DNA of 64,000 nt from an uncultured Eubacteriales bacterium (lineage in GTDB: Bacteria > Bacillota > Clostridia > Oscillospirales > Acutalibacteraceae). The notes under the pieces are model-generated. The model had not been told where the DNA came from, did not search any database, and saw only the letters and a list, made by a program, of their open reading frames with translations. The stretch is from the NCBI GenBank assembly GCA_949293815.1, contig CASFEZ010000002.1, positions 1 through 64,000 of the forward strand, written 5' to 3'. Both the position numbers and the translations under genes were made by a program. Positions 1-7,506 of this stretch are shown one piece after another (position 1 is the stretch's first letter; every line of letters starts with the position of its first letter).

Positions 1-1042
1 CGATGTACTGCTGCTTGCCCTCGCGCACAAAGCGGAAGGCGGCGGCGCGGAACAGCCGGTTGCAAACCGCCAGCCCTACGCCGTTTTTAGACGGACACTT
101 TGCCAAAACCGTTTTTGCGCCCGCCTCGTCCAATTCCCGCAGCGCGTCAAACAGCCGCTGCGCCTGGGAAAGGGAATCGGTTTTGCTGCCCATGGTCACA
201 CAGGGGACGGGGCAGTCGGCGGCGTCCTCTTCAAAGCAGAGGGCAAACAGTCCTTCTTTTTGAGAGGTCTGTAAATAGCGCAGATAGCCCTTCTCGCTGC
301 CGGTATAAATGAAAATTTGCGCAAGGGGAGCATAATGTTTATATTTCATGCCCGGGGAGGCGGCGGTTTCGTTTTCTTTCAGCGGATGGAGCACCGCGTC
401 GGCAATTTTCACTTCGCCCAGTACCGTGCGCAGCTGCTCGGGGGTAATGCCGCCGGGGCGCAAAATGGTCGGCACCTCTTCGGCAAGGGTAATCACCGTG
501 GATTCTACGCCCACGGCGCAGTCGCCGCCGTCTAAAATCAGGTCTACCCGTCCGTTTAAATCGTCTATGACATATTCCGCACGGGTTGGGCTGGGAAAGC
601 CGGAAATATTGGCGGAGGGCGCGGCTAAAGGCAGCCCTGCCGCCCGAATCACCGCCTGCGCCGCCGGATGCGCGGGCATACGCACCGCAACGGTGGAAAG
701 CCCGCCGCTGGTCTCGGCGGGAACCAGGTCGGATTTCGGCAGAATCATGGTCAGCGGCCCCGGCCAAAAGGCGTCTGCCAGCTTTTTGGCCTCTTCAGGA
801 ACCGATTGAACCAGCGGCGCCAGCTCGTCAAAGTCCGCAATATGCACAATCAGCGGGTTGTCGGACGGTCGCCCTTTCGCGATATAAATGCGTTTCACCG
901 CCTCGGCGTCCAGTGCGTTTGCCGCAAGACCATATACCGTTTCGGTCGGGATGGCGGCAAGACCGCCCCGGCGCAGCACCTCGGCGGCGCGGGCGGCATA
1001 GTCGGCGTCGGTATCGGTATGAAGTATTACCGTATCAAGCAT
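1..1042 (-). CDS. sua5: Threonylcarbamoyl-AMP synthase (Sua5/YrdC/YwlC), 3' end cut by window edge
   Basis: Makes L-threonylcarbamoyl-AMP from threonine, bicarbonate and ATP, the first step of the t6A37 modification of tRNAs that read ANN codons. The reading frame starts at ATG 1042 and is still open at base 1, giving 347 residues, close to a full Sua5. The N-terminal YrdC domain shows the nucleotide-binding signatures PTETVYGLA, KGRPSDNPL and APSANISG. After about residue 230 a linker (PGMKYKHYAPL) leads to the C-terminal Sua5 domain, which separates it from the short YrdC/TsaC type. It lies 20 bases after prfA on the same strand with an AAGGAAATCAGGGA ribosome binding region, so it is probably cotranscribed with prfA and DUF951. 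A prfA-sua5 neighbourhood is common in Firmicutes. Family assignment is firm; only the last few residues are missing. Confidence 0.93.
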   Translation of the reverse strand, partial: MLDTVILHTDTDADYAARAAEVLRRGGLAAIPTETVYGLAANALDAEAVKRIYIAKGRPSDNPLIVHIADFDELAPLVQSVPEEAKKLADAFWPGPLTMILPKSDLVPAETSGGLSTVAVRMPAHPAAQAVIRAAGLPLAAPSANISGFPSPTRAEYVIDDLNGRVDLILDGGDCAVGVESTVITLAEEVPTILRPGGITPEQLRTVLGEVKIADAVLHPLKENETAASPGMKYKHYAPLAQIFIYTGSEKGYLRYLQTSQKEGLFALCFEEDAADCPVPCVTMGSKTDSLSQAQRLFDALRELDEAGAKTVLAKCPSKNGVGLAVCNRLFRAAAFRFVREGKQQYI

Positions 1043-1062
1043 CGGTTATTTCCCTGATTTCC

Positions 1063-2145
1063 TTATTTGATTTCGTCTGTCTGTTCCGCCAATTTCGCGG
1101 CGGTATCTGCGGCGGTCAGCGCATCGATAATCTCATCCAAATCCCCGTTTAAAATATCTTCAATCTTATATAAAGTCAAATTAATGCGGTGATCGGATAC
1201 CCGCCGCTGGGGATAGTTATAGGTGCGGATGCGCTCGCTCCGGTCGCCGGTGCCAACCTGCGCTTTGCGCTCACCGGCAATGCGGGACTGCTGTTTTTCC
1301 CGCTCCGCGTGTAAAATGCGCGAACGCAGAATGCGCATGGCCTTGTCCTTGTTTTTGTATTGGCTGCGCTCGTCCTGACATTCGGCAACAATTCCGGTGG
1401 GCAGATGGGTAATGCGGATGGCGGATTCGGTTTTATTAATATGCTGTCCGCCCGCCCCGCCGGCGCGAAAGGTGTCAATCTGTAAATCCGCGGGGTTGAT
1501 CTCCACTTCCACCTCTTGAGCCTCGGGCAAAACAGCGACCGTGACGGTGGAGGTATGAATACGCCCCTGGGATTCGGTTTCGGGTACGCGCTGTACCCGG
1601 TGGACGCCGCTTTCAAACTTAAAGCGGGAATAGGCGCCGCTGCCCTTGGCCAGAAAGCTGATTTCCTTATAGCCGCCCCGCTCGGTTTCGTTACAGGAGA
1701 GCAGCTCGGTTTGAAAATGCTTATTTTCGCAGTACATGGTGTACATCCGGTACAATACACCGGCGAACAGGGCGCTTTCTTCGCCGCCTGCTCCGCCGCG
1801 GATTTCAATAATCACATTTTTATCATCGTTGGGGTCTTTGGGCAGCAGCAAAATTTTCAGCTGCTCCTCGGTTTCGGTCAGCCTTTTTTGCAGCTGGTGC
1901 GCTTCTTCTTTCGCCAGCTCCCGCAATTCCTCGTCCTGCGACTTGTCCTCAGCCATGGCTTTGGCTTCGTGCCAATCCTGCTCGGTTTTACGGTAGGTTT
2001 GATAGGTTTGCGCCAGCGTCTCTATGGCGGCACGCTCTTTCAGCAGGGCGGTGTATTGTTCCGGGTCGGTCAGCACTTCGCTTTGGCAGAGTTTATCATT
2101 CAGGGTGTTGTATTTTTCCAAAACCTGTTCCAAATTTTCAAACAT
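1063..2145 (-). CDS. prfA: Peptide chain release factor 1
   Basis: Class I release factor that reads UAA and UAG stop codons and triggers peptidyl-tRNA hydrolysis on the ribosome. The 360-residue product has normal RF1 length. The universal GGQ motif (residues 232-234, in GAGGQHINKTESAIR) sits in domain 3, and the codon-reading region contains VQRVPETESQGRIHT, with PET in the place of the RF1 PxT tripeptide rather than the RF2 SPF. The N-terminal coiled-coil domain (residues 1-95) is charged and helical. It sits between DUF951 (20 bases upstream) and sua5 (20 bases downstream). The glutamine of GGQ is normally N5-methylated by PrmC, which is not in this window. Confidence 0.97.
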   Translation of the reverse strand: MFENLEQVLEKYNTLNDKLCQSEVLTDPEQYTALLKERAAIETLAQTYQTYRKTEQDWHEAKAMAEDKSQDEELRELAKEEAHQLQKRLTETEEQLKILLLPKDPNDDKNVIIEIRGGAGGEESALFAGVLYRMYTMYCENKHFQTELLSCNETERGGYKEISFLAKGSGAYSRFKFESGVHRVQRVPETESQGRIHTSTVTVAVLPEAQEVEVEINPADLQIDTFRAGGAGGQHINKTESAIRITHLPTGIVAECQDERSQYKNKDKAMRILRSRILHAEREKQQSRIAGERKAQVGTGDRSERIRTYNYPQRRVSDHRINLTLYKIEDILNGDLDEIIDALTAADTAAKLAEQTDEIK

Positions 2146-2164
2146 GAACGGCTGTGTCCTTTCG

Positions 2165-2368
2165 TTATGGGGTTTCGTTCCCGCAGCGGTCGGAAAGAGT
2201 CACCTTTTTAATAAATTTTTCTGCTTTGTGGCGGGGAATCATAAATTCCCGACCGCAGCCAACGCAGCGCAGCCGAAAATCCATACCGGTGCGCAGAACC
2301 AGAAACTGCCGCGCGCCGCAGGGATGTGTTTTTTTCATTTCCAATATATCCTGGGGTTGAATATCCAT
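2165..2368 (-). CDS. DUF951 family small Cys-containing protein
   Basis: A 67-residue protein of the DUF951 family, common in Firmicutes and of unknown function. It has the family hallmarks: an opening IQPQDILEMKKTHPCG segment, a GMDFRLRC strand and a CVGCGRE CxxC pair followed by a basic C-terminal part (RHKAEKFIKK). The HPCG and CxxC cysteines suggest a small metal- or nucleic-acid-binding fold, but that is inference. It is the first gene of the leftward DUF951-prfA-sua5 unit and is preceded by an extended -10 promoter near 2421. Confidence 0.85.
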   Translation of the reverse strand: MDIQPQDILEMKKTHPCGARQFLVLRTGMDFRLRCVGCGREFMIPRHKAEKFIKKVTLSDRCGNETP

Positions 2369-2420
2369 AGAATCGTCCTTTTTACCGTGGCGGGCATGAA
2401 AAAATGCCGATATCTATTTT

Positions 2421-2429
2421 ATTATAGCA
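2421..2429 (-). promoter_or_regulatory. Extended -10 promoter for DUF951-prfA-sua5
   Basis: Read leftward, TATAAT occupies 2426-2421 and is preceded by TGC (2429-2427), an extended -10 element. No good -35 hexamer is seen 17 bases upstream, which is typical of extended -10 promoters. It lies about 53 bases before the DUF951 start. A short hairpin (GGCAT/ATGCC, 2391-2406) follows in the leader. Confidence 0.5.
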
Positions 2430-2497
2430 TACTCCGTTCGGAAAGAAAATACATTTTATTGTAATTTATTTCCGATTGCAGGGAAAGGATGAATGAG

Positions 2498-3421
2498 ATG
2501 GAACGGTATTTGCCGGAGGGAAGTTTATATGCCACGCGGGAAAACCGCCGGGCGCTTCGGTCGCCGGACGGTATTTTACAGGCAGCGCGGGAGGGGACGA
2601 TTTTAGAGGGACGGGCGGTGATGTGCGACAAGGACCACCATTTACATATTGATTTGGGCTGTATGCGCGGTATTATCCCCCGCAGCGAATGCGCCATCGG
2701 GATAGAGGAAGGGGAGGTTGGAGACATTGCCATTTTGTCCCGTGTCAACCGGTATGTGATGTTCAAGGTGTCCGAGGTGGAAATGTTCGGCGGTCAGCCC
2801 TTTGCGGTACTGTCCCGCCGCCGGGTGCAGCAGGAATGTCTTCGGCAGTATATTGACCGGCTGATTCCGGGCGATGTGCTGCCTGTTCGGGTAACCAGGC
2901 TTGAAACTTTCGGGGCGTTTTGTGATATCGGCGCGGGGATCTGCGCCCTGCTGCCTATCGACTGTATTTCCGTGTCGCGCATCCCCCATCCGTCAGCGCG
3001 CCTGAAGTCCGGGCAGCATATCCGCGTTATTCTCAAAAGCAGGGACGAAAAAGGGCGCATAACACTGACATTAAAGGAGCTGCTGGGCACATGGGAAGAA
3101 AACGCCGCCCTGTTCTCGCCGGGGCTGACGGTGCCGGGCATTGTGCGCAGCATTGAGCCGTATGGAATTTTTATTGAACTGACGCCGAATCTTGCTGGGC
3201 TGTCCGAAAAGGTAGATGGTTTTTGTGTCGGTGACCAGACCGGTGTGTTTATAAAAAGCATCAACCCGGCAAAAATGAAGGTTAAGCTGATTGTCGTAGG
3301 CGCCGTGCCGTCCGATGCACCGCCCGCTGAGCTGCACTATTTTTTCCGGGGTACACATATGGATTCCTTCCGATATTCGCCGGATATCTGCCCGCGAGAG
3401 ATAATAACTACGTTTGGATAA
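2498..3421 (+). CDS. S1 RNA-binding domain protein (ribosomal protein S1-like)
   Basis: A 307-residue protein made of S1/OB-fold repeats, probably binding RNA. Repeats are seen around residues 30-95 (GTILEGRAV through DLGCMRGIIPRSE), 115-190 (GDVLPVRVTRLETFGAFCDIGAGICALLP) and 205-265 (GLTVPGIVRSIEPYGIFIELTPNLAGLSE). Ribosomal S1 has four to six repeats, so this short form resembles the S1-like proteins of Clostridia. I chose ATG 2498 because the GGAAAGGA ribosome binding site (2482-2488) abuts the in-frame ATG at 2489 but stands nine bases from 2498. It is a lone rightward gene ended by a strong terminator. Whether it is a translation factor or an RNA-decay helper cannot be told from sequence. 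Confidence 0.85.
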   Translation: MERYLPEGSLYATRENRRALRSPDGILQAAREGTILEGRAVMCDKDHHLHIDLGCMRGIIPRSECAIGIEEGEVGDIAILSRVNRYVMFKVSEVEMFGGQPFAVLSRRRVQQECLRQYIDRLIPGDVLPVRVTRLETFGAFCDIGAGICALLPIDCISVSRIPHPSARLKSGQHIRVILKSRDEKGRITLTLKELLGTWEENAALFSPGLTVPGIVRSIEPYGIFIELTPNLAGLSEKVDGFCVGDQTGVFIKSINPAKMKVKLIVVGAVPSDAPPAELHYFFRGTHMDSFRYSPDICPREIITTFG

Positions 3422-3426
3422 AAGCA

Positions 3427-3457
3427 AAACGCCGCACCACAGCAGTACGGCGTTTTT
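3427..3457 (+). terminator. Intrinsic terminator after the S1-domain gene (probably bidirectional)
   Basis: AACGCCG and CGGCGTT arms flank a loop and are followed by TTTTTG. On the other strand the stem is followed by TTTTGCTTTT, so it can also end the leftward gene that stops at 3486. Confidence 0.8.
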
Positions 3458-3485
3458 GTTATATGAAAAACAGGAAACGATGAGG

Positions 3486-4325
3486 TCAAAAGGTGGTAAC
3501 CAGAACCCGGAAATTTTCGGGCATTTGGGTACTTGCAAGCCGCGAGACCTGGCTGCGGGTGATGAAGACCGTATAGTAATCGCCCGAAGAGTTGTAAGAC
3601 AGCGCATTCTCGGACAGAAAAGCAAGAATCTGTTCGTTATTCGCTGCAAAAATATACACCTTGGCGCGCAGCACCGCCTGGTCGTCGGCTGCGGTGTATT
3701 GTTCAAAAAAGGAACGCGAAATCAGCAACAGCGGCTGCGAGGGCGAGGATATGCCCGATATTGATCCCTGCAAGGAGGAATCGCCATTGTTCAGGGCTGA
3801 GAGTATGACGGATTCGGTGCTGTCCGGGTATACAAAATAGAAAGGTTGCTCTAATTCGGTGTCTGCCGGCGGCAGGTTCGGGGTATCCTCTGTTGCCGGT
3901 TGTGTGGCGTCGCCCAACAGCTCCTCATCGTCTGCACTACCCGGCGCCGTTGAGGGCTGGGTAGTCTGGGAACCATCCGGCCGGGTGGTGGACGGCGCGG
4001 TGGTGCTTTGCGCCGGTTCGGTTTCATCCAGTGTTGCATCGGGATCGGTTGTTGTGACGGGCAGAGATTCCTCCGGTCGGGGATTGCTGTTTTCCGGTGG
4101 ATCCGCAAGCGAGGGTTCCGTCGGTTCACTTGCGGGCTGCTGTACGGATGGCGCTTGATTGCCGGTATCTTCCGTGGGGGCGGACGAGCCGGCGGCGGTG
4201 TCCGTGGTGCTCTGCTGGGCAGATTGCCCCGCATTGGCATTCGGCGGTGTTGCGGTTTGCGTTTGCGAGTCCGTCAGGGGAACCGTTGGCAGCTCCTGCC
4301 GATGGTCGCTGACCGCCACACCCAT
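3486..4325 (-). CDS. Pro/Ser/Thr-rich protein behind the ECF sigma factor; probable anti-sigma remnant lacking a membrane anchor
   Basis: A 279-residue frame. Residues 15-165 are a low-complexity Pro, Ser, Thr, Gln and Asp-rich linker of the kind seen in extracytoplasmic stalks. Residues 165-279 look like a small globular domain (starting FYFVYPDSTESVILSAL, ending ENFRVLVTTF). There is no signal peptide or transmembrane helix, although the stalk suggests an exported part. ATG 4325 is the only start in this frame before an in-frame stop. The natural translation start after the sigma gene instead lies in another frame (see 4274-4384). Position directly downstream of an ECF sigma gene suggests the C-terminal, sensory part of a membrane anti-sigma factor. 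I do not recognise the C-terminal domain. It may be re-initiated from ATG 4325 (weak GGAAGAG upstream) or be a decaying gene. Confidence 0.55.
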   Translation of the reverse strand: MGVAVSDHRQELPTVPLTDSQTQTATPPNANAGQSAQQSTTDTAAGSSAPTEDTGNQAPSVQQPASEPTEPSLADPPENSNPRPEESLPVTTTDPDATLDETEPAQSTTAPSTTRPDGSQTTQPSTAPGSADDEELLGDATQPATEDTPNLPPADTELEQPFYFVYPDSTESVILSALNNGDSSLQGSISGISSPSQPLLLISRSFFEQYTAADDQAVLRAKVYIFAANNEQILAFLSENALSYNSSGDYYTVFITRSQVSRLASTQMPENFRVLVTTF

Positions 4326-4384
4326 CTTTTCTTCTCTTCCGCTTTTTGAAAAATGCGGTTCAATCGTTCTTCATGGTTCATCAT
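4274..4384 (-). pseudogene. 36-codon N-terminal fragment in a different frame from the anti-sigma-like gene
   Basis: This short frame begins at ATG 4384 with an excellent AAAGGGGGAG site, 19 bases after the sigma factor stop. Its first residues (MMNHEERLNRIFQKAEEKK) form a charged amphipathic helix of the type that starts anti-sigma proteins. It then goes out of frame and stops at 4274, overlapping the 279-residue frame by 52 bases. The two frames differ by -1. No classic X XXY YYZ slippery heptamer is present at the overlap. Neither frame contains a hydrophobic segment, so a deletion that removed a transmembrane helix and shifted the frame is the simplest reading. Confidence 0.5.
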
Positions 4385-4403
4385 TGTTTTTGCTCCCCCT
4401 TTC

Positions 4404-4961
4404 TTAAAAATCTGCAAGATTGGTGATGCCTTCCCGTTCCAATCGGGTTTTCAGCGCCGCTTTCGCGCGAACAAGCAGATTGTCGATTTGCTTTTTACTT
4501 TTTTTCATAACTTTAGCCGCTTGTTCATAACTTAATTGCTCAAAGTAAACCAAATAAACCGCTTCCCGGTAGTCATCCTTTAATTCCGCCATACACGTGT
4601 GCAGCAGCTCTTTGCGCTCCCGGCTGATCATCTGCTCGTCGAGCAGTTGTTCGTCCGGCTCTTGCTGTTGCCCCGTATCGTCCCAATCGGTGTAACGGGC
4701 GTTCTTCTTTATGTAATTCAGCGCCTTATTGCGGGCGGTTTTATACAGATATGCGCGGAATGCGTTTTCGGTATCAAAAAACTTTTTTCGAACGATTAAC
4801 TCGGCAAATACATCCTCCATTAAATCTTCAGCCGCAGTGGGGTTTTTGGTATAGGTACAAATGTAGTACAAAAGCCGGTCTGCGTATTCGGAAACGGTAT
4901 CGCCGAATGCGTTGATTTCACCCTCAAGGAAACGGTTATACCCAAGAAAACCGTTTTCCAT
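4404..4961 (-). CDS. ECF-type RNA polymerase sigma factor (sigma-70 family)
   Basis: A 185-residue sigma factor with region 2 at about residues 18-85 (YADRLLYYICTYTKNPTAAE, then AFRAYLYKTARNKALNYIKK) and region 4 at about residues 115-170 (LKDDYREAVYLVYFEQLSYE with a helix-turn-helix AAKVMKKSKKQIDNLLVRAK). The short acidic linker and absence of region 3 mark it as extracytoplasmic-function type. Its site AAAGGGG is good. The next gene on the strand looks like the remains of its anti-sigma partner. If that partner is inactive, this sigma may be constitutively active. Targets are unknown. Confidence 0.92.
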   Translation of the reverse strand: MENGFLGYNRFLEGEINAFGDTVSEYADRLLYYICTYTKNPTAAEDLMEDVFAELIVRKKFFDTENAFRAYLYKTARNKALNYIKKNARYTDWDDTGQQQEPDEQLLDEQMISRERKELLHTCMAELKDDYREAVYLVYFEQLSYEQAAKVMKKSKKQIDNLLVRAKAALKTRLEREGITNLADF

Positions 4962-5168
4962 AATGTACCCCTTTCTGTTCTTTTACCCATAGTATAAACA
5001 ACAGAAATGAAGAAACTCCTCACAAATAGCAAAATTTTTTTTAAGATTTGCAAAAAATTACGAAAGTTTTTGTCTTTATTGCTTTCTTTTGCTTGTTTTT
5101 ATTTATAATAAGTAAAAATATACAAATACACAATTCAGATGCGCCCAGGCAAGCCATATATTTTCAGC

Positions 5169-5204
5169 AAAAAAAACATTGCTCCCCTAAAAAGCGAAGC
5201 AATG
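5169..5204 (-). terminator. Intrinsic terminator of the ger operon
   Basis: Leftward arms CATTGCT (5204-5198) and AGCAATG (5183-5177) are followed by a run of eight T, directly after the gerAC stop codon. Confidence 0.85.
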
Positions 5205-5214
5205 CTTTTTTGCA

Positions 5215-6381
5215 TTATTGGCGAAGTACATTTTGTCCGATATGGCGGATTTCCAAATCCAAGTCATAATGAATGGTTGTATCTTGCAGAAACGCTCGCC
5301 ACAGCCCCTCCTGCGCCTCGCGGTCGTCGGCGGCGAGATTGCTTTTGGCGAAGGCGCGTTCGCGCTTCAAAAATCGATTGTGCAGCAAAAATAAATCCAG
5401 CCCGTTTTTTTGCAGCGTCTGCTCTAAAAAAGCAGTGCACTGCTGCAAAAGCGCGTTTTCTGCCGCTTCGGTTATTTTTTGCAGTGTCTGCTCTTCTGCG
5501 CCGGAGGATAGATAGGTGTATTCTGACAAATCGCAGACGCAGGTCAGCTTTACCGTCAGCACAGGGCTTTGGTTTTGCAGCGCCAGGGTCAGTTTTGGAT
5601 TGGTGCGGACAATGGTTAGCGAAAATGGAATGCCGTCCGCCTCGGCCGTTAAAAAGCCGCCGGCGTTTTTTTGTCTCAGCAGCAAAAAGGTTTGGGTTTC
5701 ATTTTCATCCAATACGCTATGATAGACACCGTTTTCGGTAATTAAAGTACCGCCTGCGGCAATCTTCGCTTCTTCTTCGCTCTCCTTTGTTTGTAGTATC
5801 GGCAGGTATTCCGCTAAACAGGGGTCGGAATAGCGATTCAAAAACTCAAACAGGCGAACGGTAACGCCAAGACCGTTTTCTTCTCCGGTTTTCAAAATAT
5901 CTTCGCTGATTTGAGCGGGAATGACACCGTCCGAAAAGTTTGCCGACAGCAGCTCACGGGCGCTGCCTTTTGCGGCAGCCAGTAGTACATTGGCGCGGGG
6001 CTGAAAGGATCTGGTAAAAAAATCTACCGCCTGCCCAATGGTACCGTCCTGATAAATGCTTTCCCCAATCAGCAATATGCGGTTATGACTGTACACCGGC
6101 TCCTTGCCGGTTATCAGAATCAGCTGTGTCAGCGCTTCTTCGGCGGTTTGCCCTTCGGCTTGATAAACAGCGGTTATTTTTCCCGAAGCCGGCGCGCCCT
6201 CTGACGAAGCGGCTTCTTCGGTATTCAGAGCCTGTACGGTCAGCAGAATCTGTTCGTCCTGCCGGTCAAGACCGACCGCCTCAATTACCAGTTCGTCCTG
6301 CAATTCCGTGTTTTTGGCGCAGGCAGACAGGGAAAACAGCAGAAAGACCGCCAAAAGACCGGCAATGCTTCGTCTTTTCAT
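5215..6381 (-). CDS. gerAC: Ger(x)C family spore germination lipoprotein
   Basis: C subunit of a GerA-type germinant receptor, anchored by lipid to the outer face of the spore inner membrane. The 388-residue product has a lipoprotein signal peptide with lipobox LSAC and cysteine 21. The N-terminal domain has the family ELVIEAVGLD strand, and a GKEPVYSHNRILLIGE segment typical of Ger(x)C follows at about residues 95-115. Third gene of gerAA-gerAB-gerAC, 18 bases after gerAB, with site AAGGAG. The conserved order of the three subunits makes the call secure; the germinant cannot be predicted. Confidence 0.95.
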   Translation of the reverse strand: MKRRSIAGLLAVFLLFSLSACAKNTELQDELVIEAVGLDRQDEQILLTVQALNTEEAASSEGAPASGKITAVYQAEGQTAEEALTQLILITGKEPVYSHNRILLIGESIYQDGTIGQAVDFFTRSFQPRANVLLAAAKGSARELLSANFSDGVIPAQISEDILKTGEENGLGVTVRLFEFLNRYSDPCLAEYLPILQTKESEEEAKIAAGGTLITENGVYHSVLDENETQTFLLLRQKNAGGFLTAEADGIPFSLTIVRTNPKLTLALQNQSPVLTVKLTCVCDLSEYTYLSSGAEEQTLQKITEAAENALLQQCTAFLEQTLQKNGLDLFLLHNRFLKRERAFAKSNLAADDREAQEGLWRAFLQDTTIHYDLDLEIRHIGQNVLRQ

Positions 6382-6399
6382 GTTTACGCTCCTTCTTTT

Positions 6400-7506
6400 T
6401 TAATCACGGGCTGGTAAATTTGTTCGGTGGTATTTTTTTGAGCGTCCGGCTTGTATTTTTGCTCCAAGCGGAAGCAGCAGCGGCACCGCGACGGTAATCA
6501 GCAGAAACACGGTAAAAAACAGCGGTGTGTTGAACAGCGTCAGGATGTCTTTCATATACCGCGATGCAAACAGAACCGCAGCCAGCAGTCCGACAGCCGC
6601 CAGCGGCACAACAAAGCGGCGCGTTTTTTCATGGAACCCCTGGGCGGCGCATTCGCCGAGCAGCCAAAAAAGGAAGCAGAGCTTCAGCAGCACGCAAAGC
6701 GTCCAAACGCCGGTTTGCAGCGCATCGATGCGCTGAAACACACCGAAATCCGCCAGAACCGTCATGGAAAAAATGGGGAAGAACTGCGAATTGCCGAACT
6801 CGCCCAACACGCCCGAGCTTAAACCGACCAGCAGGGCGATGACGGTAAACAGTGTGATTGCCCAAAGAAAAAGATGTTTTTCAATGTTGCCCTGTATTTT
6901 GTCAAGCAGCAGCGGTACCGTAGAAATTTCCATGGTGACGCTTAATGAGTACAGAGCGATGCCAAACGGCTTTTCCATGCCGTCGAAAAACAAAGGCGAC
7001 ATGTTGTCTGCCTTAAACTGTTCGCCAAGGGAAAATACAATCAGTGCAACAGCGGCTAAAATCAGTCCCAGAATCAGCACCGCCGACCGGCACAGGGTGG
7101 GAAAGCCCCTGCTTGCGCCGTAAATACAGCAGATAAAAATCATGCCCGCAAACCATACCGGCGAGGTATTCGGCAGCATCACCGTACCGGCGAACAGCTC
7201 AAAACGCAGTCCTGTTGCGAAGGCTGTCAGCAGGTAGGCTGCCATATATCCAATCGTCAGTCCTTTTGCCAGGGCAGGGGACAGGCTCTGGGCGGCTGTA
7301 ATCGTTCCGCGTCCGTCCGCAGTGCGGATATAATATACAGTCGGCAGCAGCGCAAGAAGCATCAGCAAAAGAAGCAGCAGCAGGGAAGCCAGATTGTCGC
7401 CGGTGGTTGCCGTACTGATATGGGAACCGATATAGGTAAAGCTGACAAACAGCCGGCACAAAAAGAGAATGACAAATAAATACGCGCAGTTGGTTTTTGT
7501 GTTCAT
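6400..7506 (-). CDS. gerAB: GerAB-type spore germination permease subunit
   Basis: B subunit of the germinant receptor, an APC-superfamily (amino acid transporter fold) membrane protein that binds the germinant in B. subtilis GerAB. The 368-residue sequence shows about ten hydrophobic helices (for example residues 5-28, 38-60, 81-104, 118-140, 145-165, 188-205, 217-240, 275-295, 305-325, 335-355). Its ATG overlaps the gerAA stop by four bases (ATGA), indicating translational coupling. Residue-level germinant specificity is not readable from sequence. Confidence 0.93.
   Translation of the reverse strand: MNTKTNCAYLFVILFLCRLFVSFTYIGSHISTATTGDNLASLLLLLLLMLLALLPTVYYIRTADGRGTITAAQSLSPALAKGLTIGYMAAYLLTAFATGLRFELFAGTVMLPNTSPVWFAGMIFICCIYGASRGFPTLCRSAVLILGLILAAVALIVFSLGEQFKADNMSPLFFDGMEKPFGIALYSLSVTMEISTVPLLLDKIQGNIEKHLFLWAITLFTVIALLVGLSSGVLGEFGNSQFFPIFSMTVLADFGVFQRIDALQTGVWTLCVLLKLCFLFWLLGECAAQGFHEKTRRFVVPLAAVGLLAAVLFASRYMKDILTLFNTPLFFTVFLLITVAVPLLLPLGAKIQAGRSKKYHRTNLPARD

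Noticed and set aside
4274..4384. Programmed -1 frameshift joining the anti-sigma-like pieces
   Set aside because: No X XXY YYZ slippery heptamer occurs in the overlap, and the joined protein would still lack a membrane helix.
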